Shown: in pieces, positions 54,439-62,323 of the stretch
Numbering within the stretch: the stretch's first letter is position 1
How the letters are laid out: every line of letters begins with the position of its first letter
Source: Candidatus Stoquefichus sp. SB1
GTDB taxonomy: Bacteria; Bacillota_I; Bacilli_A; Erysipelotrichales; Coprobacillaceae
Assembly: GCF_001244545.1 (NCBI RefSeq)
Contig: NZ_LN852695.1
Span: 775,158 to 839,157 of the forward strand
Reading direction: 5' to 3'
Length of the DNA: 64,000 nt
Position numbers and translations under genes: made by a program
The notes under the pieces: generated by a model
What the model saw: only the letters and a program-made list of their open reading frames with translations
Told to the model about the DNA's origin: nothing
Database searches by the model: none

Positions 54439-56373
54439 ATGAAATTATTAGAACCAATCCAAGTTGGAAAAATCACATTAAAGAATCGTATTATGTTTCC
54501 GCCAATGACCACAGGTTATGAGGAACGTGATGGAACGATAGGAAAGCAGAGCCTTCAATTCTATAAAAGATTAGCTGAAGGTGGGGTTGCCTATATTGTT
54601 TTGGGTGATGTTGCCCCTGTCAATACAGTTTCACCAACGCCTAAACTCTTTCATGATGGACAAGTTGAAGCGTTTAAGGCTTTGGCAGATGCACTTCATA
54701 CTTATGATTGTAAATTAGGAATTCAATTATTTCATCCTGAATATGATGTTGATGCTTTAGCAGAAATGTTTAAAAAAGGTGATATGCAGGCTGCAAGAGC
54801 GAAACTTCATCATGATATGTTGCATTATATTGATGAAGTGACAGAAGAACAATTAAATACGATTTTAGTGAAGATGGGTGAATGCGTGAAGCGTGCTTAT
54901 GTGGCAGGTGTTGATGTTATTGAAGTCCATGGGGATCGTCTTGTTGGTTCATTATGTTCAACTATTTTAAATCACCGAACAGATCATTATGGTGGATCTT
55001 TTGAAAATAGGACACGTTTTGCATTAAAGGTTGTGGAAACAATTAAAGCCAATGCACCAGATATTTGTATTGACTATAAATTACCTATTGTTACAGTTAA
55101 TGAAGATGGAACTTATAGAGGAAAAGGTGGCTTGATTATCGAAGAAGCTATTCAATTAGCCAAAATATTAGAAACAGTTGGTGTTGATATGATTCATGTT
55201 GGACAAGCCAATCATACTGGAAATATGAATGATACTATCCCAGCCATGGGAACACAGCCTTATTGTTTTATGAATGACTATACAAAACAAATCAAAAAGG
55301 CAGTTTCTATTCCTGTTTCTTCAGTAGGACGTATACTCACACCTGAAAATGGAGAAGCTCTAATTGAAAATGGAGTTTGCGATATTATTGGATTAGGACG
55401 TTCATTATTAACTGATCCTGACTTTGTTAAAAAATTAGAAGCAGGACAACAAGATAGAATTCGTTATTGCATGATGTGCAATAAAGGATGTACAGATGCT
55501 ATTCAAAATCGTCAATTCTTAAGTTGTGTATTAAATGCAGAGAATGGCTATGAATATGAAAGAGTTATAGCTCCTGCTACAGCTAAGAAAAAAGTGATTG
55601 TTGTTGGCGGTGGACCTGCTGGAATGGAAGCTGCTAGAGTTGCCAAGACAAGAGGGCATGATGTTATCTTATTTGAACGAGAAACAACATTAGGTGGTCA
55701 GTTGAATATCGCAAGTATTCCTCCTAGAAAATCAGAAATGACAAGAGCTATTCATTATTTAACAAATGAAATGAAAGTTCTTGGTGTTGATTTGCGATTG
55801 GGACAAAATGTATGTGCGAAATGTATTCTTGATCAAAAACCTGATAGTGTAATTATTGCTATAGGAGCATCTAATATTGATTTGCCAATACCTGGTCATG
55901 ATTTGCCTCATGTTTATGATGCATGGAAAGTTTTGAATCATGAGCAACTTCCAAGTGGTAATGTTGTTGTCATTGGAGGTGGTCTTGTTGGGGCTGAAAC
56001 TGCTGAATTATTAGCTGAGATGGGCTGCCATGTTTCTATTGTGGAAATGTTAGACGAAATTGCTAAAGAAGAATCTTCAACTGTCAAACCAACAATGTTT
56101 GAAACATTTAAAAAACATAATGTTAAATTATTAACCAAAACAAAAGTAACAGGAATTACAAAAGCATCTGTTGAAGCGGAAGATGAAAATGGAAAAGTTT
56201 CATTACCATGTGACTATGTTATCATGGCAGTAGGAGCAAAACCAAATGCCTTTGATACCACTGCTTTAATTGAGGCTGGTATTGATGTTCATATTGTTGG
56301 TGATTGTCATGAAAGAGCAGCTGACATTAATCGAGCTATTGAAGAAGGTTATTTAGCTGCAAATTCAATATAA
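54439..56373 (+). CDS. NADH:flavin oxidoreductase, old-yellow-enzyme/2,4-dienoyl-CoA reductase type
   Basis: The 644-residue protein combines an FMN-binding TIM barrel (about residues 1-335; VGKITLKNRIMFPPMTTGYE, HRTDHYGGSFENRTRF, IGLGRSLLTDPDF), a 4Fe-4S cluster motif (about 342-362; CMMCNKGC then a fourth Cys) and a C-terminal FAD/NAD domain (VVVGGGPAGMEAARVA, VIGGGLVGAETAELLAEMG). This is the architecture of 2,4-dienoyl-CoA reductase, enoate reductases and the bile-acid enzymes BaiCD/BaiH. It moves electrons from NAD(P)H to an alpha,beta-unsaturated carbonyl. No bai neighbours are present, so a bile-acid role is not implied. The ATG is preceded by AAGGAT. An AraC gene lies upstream and a terminator follows. 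Confidence 0.9.
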   Translation: MKLLEPIQVGKITLKNRIMFPPMTTGYEERDGTIGKQSLQFYKRLAEGGVAYIVLGDVAPVNTVSPTPKLFHDGQVEAFKALADALHTYDCKLGIQLFHPEYDVDALAEMFKKGDMQAARAKLHHDMLHYIDEVTEEQLNTILVKMGECVKRAYVAGVDVIEVHGDRLVGSLCSTILNHRTDHYGGSFENRTRFALKVVETIKANAPDICIDYKLPIVTVNEDGTYRGKGGLIIEEAIQLAKILETVGVDMIHVGQANHTGNMNDTIPAMGTQPYCFMNDYTKQIKKAVSIPVSSVGRILTPENGEALIENGVCDIIGLGRSLLTDPDFVKKLEAGQQDRIRYCMMCNKGCTDAIQNRQFLSCVLNAENGYEYERVIAPATAKKKVIVVGGGPAGMEAARVAKTRGHDVILFERETTLGGQLNIASIPPRKSEMTRAIHYLTNEMKVLGVDLRLGQNVCAKCILDQKPDSVIIAIGASNIDLPIPGHDLPHVYDAWKVLNHEQLPSGNVVVIGGGLVGAETAELLAEMGCHVSIVEMLDEIAKEESSTVKPTMFETFKKHNVKLLTKTKVTGITKASVEAEDENGKVSLPCDYVIMAVGAKPNAFDTTALIEAGIDVHIVGDCHERAADINRAIEEGYLAANSI

Positions 56374-56379
56374 TTCTTA

Positions 56380-56420
56380 AAAGATAGATATGTTTAGTGA
56401 CATATCTATCTTTCTTTTGA
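56380..56420 (+). terminator. Terminator after the flavin reductase
   Basis: A perfect 14-bp stem (AAAGATAGATATGT at 56380-56393, complement 56400-56413) with loop TTAGTG and a CTTTT tail. Confidence 0.85.
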
Positions 56421-56509
56421 GAGAAATTTAAAGAAACAAGTCAAAATACAAGTTTTCTATTTTATAAAGTGATATACTATATAGTGGTATCCACATTGGA
56501 GGTAATAAA

Positions 56510-58615
56510 ATGGAAAAAGATAATGCAGAATTGTCACAAGATATAGAATATCAACTTTTAATGACGTCTCTTAATGCTAGTGTTAGTAAACATTTATTAG
56601 ATGAACATTTTACATTAGTGACGGCAAATTCGCGTTATTATGAAATGTTTGGTTATAAAAAAGAAGAATATGAAAAATTGTATCATAATCGTCCTGATTT
56701 ATTTTATAAAAATGATCCTGATGATTGGCATGAACTGAGTCAGATTGTTATGGATACAATTCAACAAGGAAAAAATCGATATGATGCTATTGTACGTATG
56801 AGACATAAAAATGGACAAAGATTGTGGATTAAAGTTGTAGGAAACTTTACTGATGAATACGTGAATGGTTATCGCATCTCTTATTCAGTGATGATGGATG
56901 TTAGTGAATTAATGCAGAATAAGATTGAAAAAGAAACCACAGAAAATAATTTTCCTGGTTTAATCGCAAAATATAAAATAACTCAAGATGGATTAGAATT
57001 TTTGGATGGTAATTATCGTTTCCGTGATTTTTTTAGACAACATCTTTCTATTCATTTGAATGATATGTCAAAGGAAAATGGATTAGAAGAGGTAGCTGAT
57101 AATTATTCAAAATTACGCCAAGGAGAATCATTTATTTTTAATATTTCTCCATATGATGCTTACAATGAACAAAAATATTTAACAGTATCAGCACAATGTA
57201 TTGATAAGGATAAAGATGATCCTATCTATTTATTGCTTTTTTCAGATATTACAGAATTAACCTTACAAAAACAACAGCTTCAACAATATAATCAATCATT
57301 ACATAAATTAGCATTTTCTGATGAAGTTACAAAAGGTTATAATCGAAGAAAATTTGATTTGGTTGCTGGTGATGCAGTCCGTTCTCATAAACCAGGAACA
57401 TATGCAATGGTATGGCTCAATCTACAAAAGTTTAAGATTGTCAATGAAATTGCAGGCATTGAAGCCGGAGATATTGCACTCAAATATATATATCGTCAAT
57501 TGCGTGAACATTTAGATGAAGATGAATATGTTGCACGATTATTTTCAGATAATTTTGTTATTCTTATTAAAACAGATGGTGAAAAGAGTATTGAAGAGCG
57601 ATTAAATCAGTGTATACAAGATATCAATTCATATAATGATAAAGAGGAATATAAGTATTATTTAACTTTTATGGCAGGTATTTATTTGATTAATGAACCT
57701 GATATTTCTGTGACTTATATGCAAGATAGAGCACATGCAGCTATTAAATCAAGCAATGATCAAAATTCTGATTTATGTATTATGAGTTATTATAATGAAG
57801 CAATACGTATAAAAATGCTAGACGAAAAAGATATTGAAAATCGTATGAGAGAAGCATTAAAAAATGATGAGTTTGAAGTTTACTTACAACCTAAATATTC
57901 ATTAAAAAAGAAAACTATTTTAGGTGCCGAAGCTTTGGTAAGATGGAATCATCCTCAACGTGGTTTCCTTCCACCTTCTGAATTTATCCCAATTTTTGAA
58001 ACCAATGGTTTTATTATCCAATTAGATTTATATGTATTTGAAAAAGTATGTGAATGTCTTAAAAGATGGCAGGATGAAGGCAAAGAGATGCTGACGATAT
58101 CAATTAATATGTCAAGATCACACTTTTCTAAAAATGGTTTCTTAGATGAATATGTCAGAATTAAAAATAAATATGGCATTTCTGCAAAATATTTAGAGAT
58201 TGAATTAACGGAAACACTTGTTTTTGAAAATCCTGAAATATTCATTAATATTATTCAAAAAATTCATAAAGAAGGTTTCTCTTGTTCAATGGATGATTTT
58301 GGAAGTGGTTATTCGACATTGAATACTTTAAAAGATTTAGATGTCGATACAATCAAGTTAGATAAAGCATTCTTTTCATCTGAAAAGATGGAAAACAATA
58401 GAGAGAATATTATTATCGGAAGTGTTTTAGATATGGCTAAGTCCTTAGATATGGAAACAGTTGCTGAAGGTATTGAAACGATGGAACAAGTTGATTTCTT
58501 AAGTCAAACATCATGTGATTTGGTTCAAGGATATGTCTTTTCTAAACCTTTACCTATTTTATCATTTGAAAAATTATGGTTTGAACAAAATAAAAAAATA
58601 ACGATAGACTCCTAA
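56510..58615 (+). CDS. PAS-GGDEF(degenerate)-EAL protein, probable cyclic-di-GMP phosphodiesterase
   Basis: The 701-residue cytoplasmic protein begins with one or two PAS-like sensor regions (about 20-255; SRYYEMFGYKKEEYEKLYH and RYDAIVRMRHKNGQRLWIKV), then a GGDEF domain (about 270-425) in which the GGDEF signature is replaced by LFSDNF, so cyclase activity is unlikely. The EAL domain (about 440-695) keeps the key residues: EALVRW, INMSRSHF, LEIELTET, DDFGSGYSTL, DTIKLDK and AEGIET...GYVFSKP. This predicts c-di-GMP hydrolysis with the PAS and GGDEF parts as regulators. GGAGG precedes the ATG. It is transcribed alone, convergent with a PTS IIB gene. Confidence 0.9.
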   Translation: MEKDNAELSQDIEYQLLMTSLNASVSKHLLDEHFTLVTANSRYYEMFGYKKEEYEKLYHNRPDLFYKNDPDDWHELSQIVMDTIQQGKNRYDAIVRMRHKNGQRLWIKVVGNFTDEYVNGYRISYSVMMDVSELMQNKIEKETTENNFPGLIAKYKITQDGLEFLDGNYRFRDFFRQHLSIHLNDMSKENGLEEVADNYSKLRQGESFIFNISPYDAYNEQKYLTVSAQCIDKDKDDPIYLLLFSDITELTLQKQQLQQYNQSLHKLAFSDEVTKGYNRRKFDLVAGDAVRSHKPGTYAMVWLNLQKFKIVNEIAGIEAGDIALKYIYRQLREHLDEDEYVARLFSDNFVILIKTDGEKSIEERLNQCIQDINSYNDKEEYKYYLTFMAGIYLINEPDISVTYMQDRAHAAIKSSNDQNSDLCIMSYYNEAIRIKMLDEKDIENRMREALKNDEFEVYLQPKYSLKKKTILGAEALVRWNHPQRGFLPPSEFIPIFETNGFIIQLDLYVFEKVCECLKRWQDEGKEMLTISINMSRSHFSKNGFLDEYVRIKNKYGISAKYLEIELTETLVFENPEIFINIIQKIHKEGFSCSMDDFGSGYSTLNTLKDLDVDTIKLDKAFFSSEKMENNRENIIIGSVLDMAKSLDMETVAEGIETMEQVDFLSQTSCDLVQGYVFSKPLPILSFEKLWFEQNKKITIDS

Positions 58616-58632
58616 GAATCTATCGTTATTTT
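58595..58632. terminator. Bidirectional terminator between the EAL gene and PTS IIB
   Basis: A perfect 14-bp inverted repeat (AAAATAACGATAGA at 58595-58608 with its complement at 58619-58632) spans the end of the EAL gene, whose TAA stop lies in the loop; the IIB gene ends a few bases further on. Confidence 0.8.
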
Positions 58633-58648
58633 ATGCACTGATTAAATA

Positions 58649-58972
58649 TTATTTGTTTTTCCAATCTTCATACATTTTTAAAGCTTGATCTAAAACTTTT
58701 GATCCATCCATCATACCATAAGTACGCATATCAATAACTTCAACAGGAACTTCACCTTTTGTTTGTTCTTTGATTGAATTTAAACGGAAACGTACTTGAG
58801 GTCCTATAAGTAATACATCACATGGGTCAGCAGCATATTCAGTTGTTAGTGCAGTTTCACTAACAGCCCAGATTTTGCATTCTAAACCTCTTTCAGCAGC
58901 AGCTTTTTCCATACGAGTCACAAGTAAGCTTGTTGACATCCCAGCGCTACATGCTAACATAATTTTCATCAT
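58649..58972 (-). CDS. PTS system IIB component, lactose/cellobiose family (orphan)
   Basis: The 107-residue protein has the lactose/cellobiose IIB motif MLACSAGMSTSLLV (phospho-cysteine C8) and IGPQVRF. The minus-strand start at 58970-58972 follows AAGGAGG at nine bases; a second ATG directly follows. A TATAAT-like box lies on that strand at 59014-59019. It is alone: no IIA or IIC is adjacent. The window holds two IIC genes of this same family without a IIB (12.9 and 42.9 kb), so this protein could serve one or both, but IIBs encoded outside the window are also possible. Confidence 0.9.
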   Translation of the reverse strand: MMKIMLACSAGMSTSLLVTRMEKAAAERGLECKIWAVSETALTTEYAADPCDVLLIGPQVRFRLNSIKEQTKGEVPVEVIDMRTYGMMDGSKVLDQALKMYEDWKNK

Positions 58973-59070
58973 TCTATAAATCCTCCTTGTTATTTGTCTT
59001 TCTTTATATATATATTATACACCTAGTCATTTCAGAATGAAAGAATAATAAATAAAGAAATATAAAATTA

Positions 59071-59099
59071 TTGACTTATCTCTATGACTCCTTTACCAT
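59071..59099 (+). promoter_or_regulatory. Promoter of the VanZ gene, apparently leaderless
   Basis: TTGACT (59071-59076), 17-base spacer, TACCAT (59094-59099). The expected transcription start coincides with the ATG at 59106, and no Shine-Dalgarno sequence lies before it. Confidence 0.5.
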
Positions 59100-59105
59100 A
59101 GTGTT

Positions 59106-59789
59106 ATGGAAAAGAAAAATAGATATTTTCAATGGATTTTTTTATTAGGAATTGTTGTGAGTTTTGGGGTACAATTTGTATATATTCTCTTACCTCAATG
59201 GACATTAACATTGTTACAAAAACTTATTTTATTAAGTATTCAAATGATTTCCATTGGTAGTTATACACATTTTCGACTCATTAATTCAAGTTTAAAAGAA
59301 AGGAAAAAAGGTTTTTTGAAAGCACATTGGATTGTGTTTGTCATATATTGTCTAAATCTTATATACGTTTTATTTTTAGATCCTGATTTTGGCAGGCAAG
59401 TGTTTAAGGAAACATTATCTTTTGAAGAATACTGGAAATATAATGTTAATTTAGATTTGTTTGAAACAATACAATTATTTATCAGAGGTTATCAAAATCA
59501 TATTGTGAGTTTAGAAACATTATTAAGAAATATATTAGGGAATTTAATTGTTTTTATGCCTATGGCTTATTTTTTACCAGTTTTATTTGCTTGTCAGAGA
59601 AAAGTTTATATTTTTTTGCCAACACTTTTTATGATGGTTTTAAGTGTTGAAGTTTTACAGGTCATATTCAGAATAGGAAGTGGCGATGTTGATGATTTAT
59701 TTTTAAATGTTGTGGGGGCTTTTTTGATGTATTTATTTTTGAAATGCTTACCACTTGAGCATATTTATGCATTAAAAGAAAGGAATTAA
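59106..59789 (+). CDS. VanZ-family membrane protein
   Basis: The 227-residue membrane protein has about six hydrophobic segments. The VanZ signatures are in the second half: NILGNLIVFMPMAYFLP and EVLQVIFRIGSGDVDDLFLNVVG. VanZ gives low-level teicoplanin resistance in Enterococcus, but most VanZ-like genes have no known role. The ATG at 59106 has no visible ribosome binding site and lies seven bases from a -10-like box, so it may be translated from a leaderless message. The next gene starts two bases after its stop, making it the first of a three-gene operon (VanZ, NusG-II, HdeD-like/papain-like). Confidence 0.85.
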   Translation: MEKKNRYFQWIFLLGIVVSFGVQFVYILLPQWTLTLLQKLILLSIQMISIGSYTHFRLINSSLKERKKGFLKAHWIVFVIYCLNLIYVLFLDPDFGRQVFKETLSFEEYWKYNVNLDLFETIQLFIRGYQNHIVSLETLLRNILGNLIVFMPMAYFLPVLFACQRKVYIFLPTLFMMVLSVEVLQVIFRIGSGDVDDLFLNVVGAFLMYLFLKCLPLEHIYALKERN

Positions 59790-59790
59790 A

Positions 59791-60138
59791 ATGAAGAAAA
59801 AGGATATTATTGTGATTGTTGTATTGTGTTTAGTTATTGGAATTGGTTATTTTGTTTATCAAATGTTTCAGGGAGAAAAGAATATTGTTGAAGTATATTA
59901 TAAAGATAAGTTAATTCAACAAATTGATATTTCAATAGATAAGACATATACTTTTGAAGGAAGTTATGGAAAATTTAATTTAGAAGTCAAAGATCATCAG
60001 TATCATGCTGTTGATGTAGAATGTCCAAATCATGATTGTGAAAAAATGGGTTGGGTGAAAGAAGGAAGTTCAAAAACAATTATGTGTTTACCTAATGAGA
60101 TTTATGTTGTACAAGCAGAAACTGAGGACGCATTTTAA
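59791..60138 (+). CDS. NusG domain II protein (membrane-anchored)
   Basis: The 115-residue protein has one N-terminal membrane segment (about residues 5-24) and an extracytoplasmic NusG-II domain with the signature ECPNHDCEKMGWV. Proteins of this type often sit next to FMN-binding domain genes and ApbE/Rnf- or EET-like electron-transfer loci in Bacillota; an FMN-binding protein gene is in fact 1.3 kb downstream. It is coupled to VanZ before it (two bases) and overlaps the next gene by one base (TAATG). Role unknown. Confidence 0.88.
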   Translation: MKKKDIIVIVVLCLVIGIGYFVYQMFQGEKNIVEVYYKDKLIQQIDISIDKTYTFEGSYGKFNLEVKDHQYHAVDVECPNHDCEKMGWVKEGSSKTIMCLPNEIYVVQAETEDAF

Positions 60139-61361
60139 TGAAAAATAAATTTCATTTTTTTCTAACATTCCTGCTAGGAATGTTATTTGTTTTTATAAGT
60201 ATTTTTGCCTTTGTATATTCATCTTATTTTGTATATACAATTGTCATTTTGCTTGGATTGATTATTCTTGTAGATGCCTTGTTTAATATTGTTAAAATGT
60301 TAAGTACTCATAAGAATCATTTTTTACAATATTTGATTCACATCATGATTGGTATATTATTCCTTCTTTTTCCTCAATTGCCTTTTTCATTTGTTATTGT
60401 TATTTTTGCTTTGTATATATGTATTGCTGGATTATCACATTTTATAACTTATTGTTATTATCGAAAAGAAAAAGTAAATGGCAGAATGATCTTCTTACTT
60501 GCTTCCATTGTTTTTCTTGCTGGTGGTGTATCGTTTTTGCTGTCACCCTCAGTACATGCTCAAGAAATGACAATCATTTTTGCTATTTATAGTTTATATT
60601 TAGGTGTGAAATATATTTCTCAATCCATTCGTGAATTGTTATCAGAAAATCGTGTGAATTCTTTAAAAAGACATATTCGTGTTTCGTTACCTGTTTTTAT
60701 GGTAGCATTAATGCCAAGAATAGTGATTGAATATATAAATGAACATTTAGAAACAGATGATATTATTGTTGAGGCATCTCGTACAGGTGATTTAGAAGTA
60801 TTGATTCATGTGAGTAAAGATGGTTTTGGAGCGATTGGACATGTTGATATTTGTTATAATCATGAAGTCATAGCGTATGGTGCATACGATGAAGCATCAA
60901 CTCGTTTATTTGGTGCCATTGGTGATGGGGTTTTATTTATTGTAGATAAGCAAAAATATATTCCGTTTTGTAAACAGGATGATCCAACGAGCCATGTTTT
61001 TGGTTATACACTTTCATTAGATGAAGTACAAAGAACCCATATTGAAGAAACAATTCAAAAGTTTAAAGAGAATCTTATTGCATGGCAACCACCGATTTAT
61101 TATCATGCAAAAGCAAATGATTATGCGAGTCGTTTGTACAGTCACACTCAAGCACAATTCTATAAATTTAAAAAAGGACAATTTAAATATTATTTTGTAA
61201 TGACAACAAACTGTGTATTATTGGCTGATCGTATTATTGGTAAGTCTGGAATAGATATTGTCAATATGAATGGAATTATTACACCAGGAACATATTTTAG
61301 TTATTTTGAGGAAGAAGCTAAAAAAGAAAATTCAAGAGTATTATCAAAAACACTATATTAA
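60138..61361 (+). CDS. HdeD/DUF308-like membrane protein fused to a permuted papain-like domain
   Basis: The 407-residue protein has an N-terminal half with about six hydrophobic segments in paired hairpins (residues 5-175), similar to HdeD/DUF308 proteins. The C-terminal half (about 190-400) is soluble and has a histidine in AIGHVDICYN (H235) and a cysteine in TTNCVLLADRI (C359), in the His-before-Cys order of circularly permuted papain-like (LRAT/YiiX/NlpC-P60-like) hydrolases. The family identity is my inference from the motif order and not a confirmed match; a non-catalytic role is possible. It overlaps the NusG-II gene by one base and ends the VanZ operon. Confidence 0.6.
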   Translation: MKNKFHFFLTFLLGMLFVFISIFAFVYSSYFVYTIVILLGLIILVDALFNIVKMLSTHKNHFLQYLIHIMIGILFLLFPQLPFSFVIVIFALYICIAGLSHFITYCYYRKEKVNGRMIFLLASIVFLAGGVSFLLSPSVHAQEMTIIFAIYSLYLGVKYISQSIRELLSENRVNSLKRHIRVSLPVFMVALMPRIVIEYINEHLETDDIIVEASRTGDLEVLIHVSKDGFGAIGHVDICYNHEVIAYGAYDEASTRLFGAIGDGVLFIVDKQKYIPFCKQDDPTSHVFGYTLSLDEVQRTHIEETIQKFKENLIAWQPPIYYHAKANDYASRLYSHTQAQFYKFKKGQFKYYFVMTTNCVLLADRIIGKSGIDIVNMNGIITPGTYFSYFEEEAKKENSRVLSKTLY

Positions 61362-61405
61362 AGTAATAGAGAGGATAAATGCAAATGATGTATTTATCTT
61401 TTTTA

Positions 61406-61458
61406 TTGACAAATCATAAAATATGTAATATATTACATATATAGGTAATGTATTACCT
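61406..61458 (+). promoter_or_regulatory. Promoter with two tandem operators before the FMN-binding/MarR operon
   Basis: TTGACA (61406-61411) and TATATT (61429-61434), spacer 17. A perfect 20-bp palindrome ATATGTAATATATTACATAT (61421-61440) covers the -10, and AGGTAAT-GT-ATTACCT (61443-61458) follows. Both contain GTAAT-N2-ATTAC, with centres exactly 20 bp apart, two helical turns. Confidence 0.7.
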
Positions 61459-61470
61459 AAAGGAGAATAT

Positions 61471-61863
61471 ATGAAAAAGGGACTTTGGATTATTTTAGGA
61501 ATCGTTGTTGTGTTAGGATGTATCGTTTTTATTTTGTTTCAAAAACAGATACAGGATGTTAAAGATTTGAAATATAGTAATATTGTCATGAATGATGTTG
61601 ATAATGGAACTTATGAGGGTGATGTTGAAACAATGCTTATTAAGGTAAAAGTCAATGTGACTGTTAATAATCATAGAATTCAACAAATAGATATTTTAAA
61701 ACATGATAATGGTTTTGGGGCTCCAGCAGAAGATATAGTTCAATCCATGATTCAAAACAATGATTATCAAGTTGATATCATAAGTGGGGCAACTTATTCT
61801 AGTGAAGTTATCAAAAATGCTGTGAATCAGGCTTTACAGAAAGGAGTTCATAAGAATGGATAG
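61471..61863 (+). CDS. FMN-binding domain protein
   Basis: The 130-residue protein has one N-terminal membrane segment (about residues 4-24) and an extracytoplasmic FMN-binding domain: GTYEGDV, KHDNGFGAPAEDIV and the flavin-attachment motif DIISGATYSS. In this family FMN is linked to the threonine by ApbE, though no apbE is in the window. AAGGAGA precedes the ATG. It is the first gene of an operon with a MarR regulator and a flavodoxin, the MarR gene starting eight bases before its stop. The operon looks like a self-regulated extracytoplasmic flavin electron-transfer module. Confidence 0.9.
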   Translation: MKKGLWIILGIVVVLGCIVFILFQKQIQDVKDLKYSNIVMNDVDNGTYEGDVETMLIKVKVNVTVNNHRIQQIDILKHDNGFGAPAEDIVQSMIQNNDYQVDIISGATYSSEVIKNAVNQALQKGVHKNG

Positions 61864-62323
61864 AGATGAATTGTTAGTAGGAATGGATAATGAGCGTATT
61901 TTGTTTGGGTTGTTCTTTGCGTTTGGTAATAGATTACAGGCAGCAGGAGATACTTTTTATGATGAAATCACATGTAAACAATTCTTTTTATTAATATGTT
62001 TATCACTTTTTCAAGATGAAGCACCAACTGTTAATCAATTATCAGAGGTTATGGGAAGTTCGCATCAAAATGTTAAACAGTTGATTAATAAACTTGAAGA
62101 AAAAGGGTTTCTTCAAACAGTAAGTGATCAAGTGGATAAACGCAAAATGAGAATTATTCAAACAGATAAAATGGCTGAATTAAAAGTAAAATATGAAAAA
62201 CAGGAATTGGCATTTATGGAACAGTTATACAGTGGTTTAACACCACAACAAATAGCAAGTACATTACAAGTTATCAAGATTATGGAAAATAATCTGATGA
62301 AAATCAAGGAGAATGGAAAATGA
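61856..62323 (+). CDS. MarR-family transcriptional regulator
   Basis: The 155-residue protein has the MarR winged helix: VNQLSEVMGSSHQNVKQLINKLEEKGFLQ, followed by the wing DQVDKRKMRIIQT. It overlaps the FMN-binding gene by eight bases and the flavodoxin gene by four (ATGA), so it is expressed with the genes it most likely controls. The tandem GTAAT-N2-ATTAC palindromes over the promoter at 61421-61458 are the natural target; MarR dimers bind palindromes of this size. The signal it senses (redox, phenolic, drug) cannot be read. Confidence 0.9.
   Translation: MDRDELLVGMDNERILFGLFFAFGNRLQAAGDTFYDEITCKQFFLLICLSLFQDEAPTVNQLSEVMGSSHQNVKQLINKLEEKGFLQTVSDQVDKRKMRIIQTDKMAELKVKYEKQELAFMEQLYSGLTPQQIASTLQVIKIMENNLMKIKENGK

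Noticed and set aside
54439-56373. Bile-acid enzyme (BaiCD/BaiH) assignment
   Set aside because: The architecture is shared by many enoate reductases and no other bai genes are nearby.
57955-58245. 96-codon minus-strand frame inside the EAL gene
   Set aside because: Lies over the intact EAL catalytic motifs on the plus strand.
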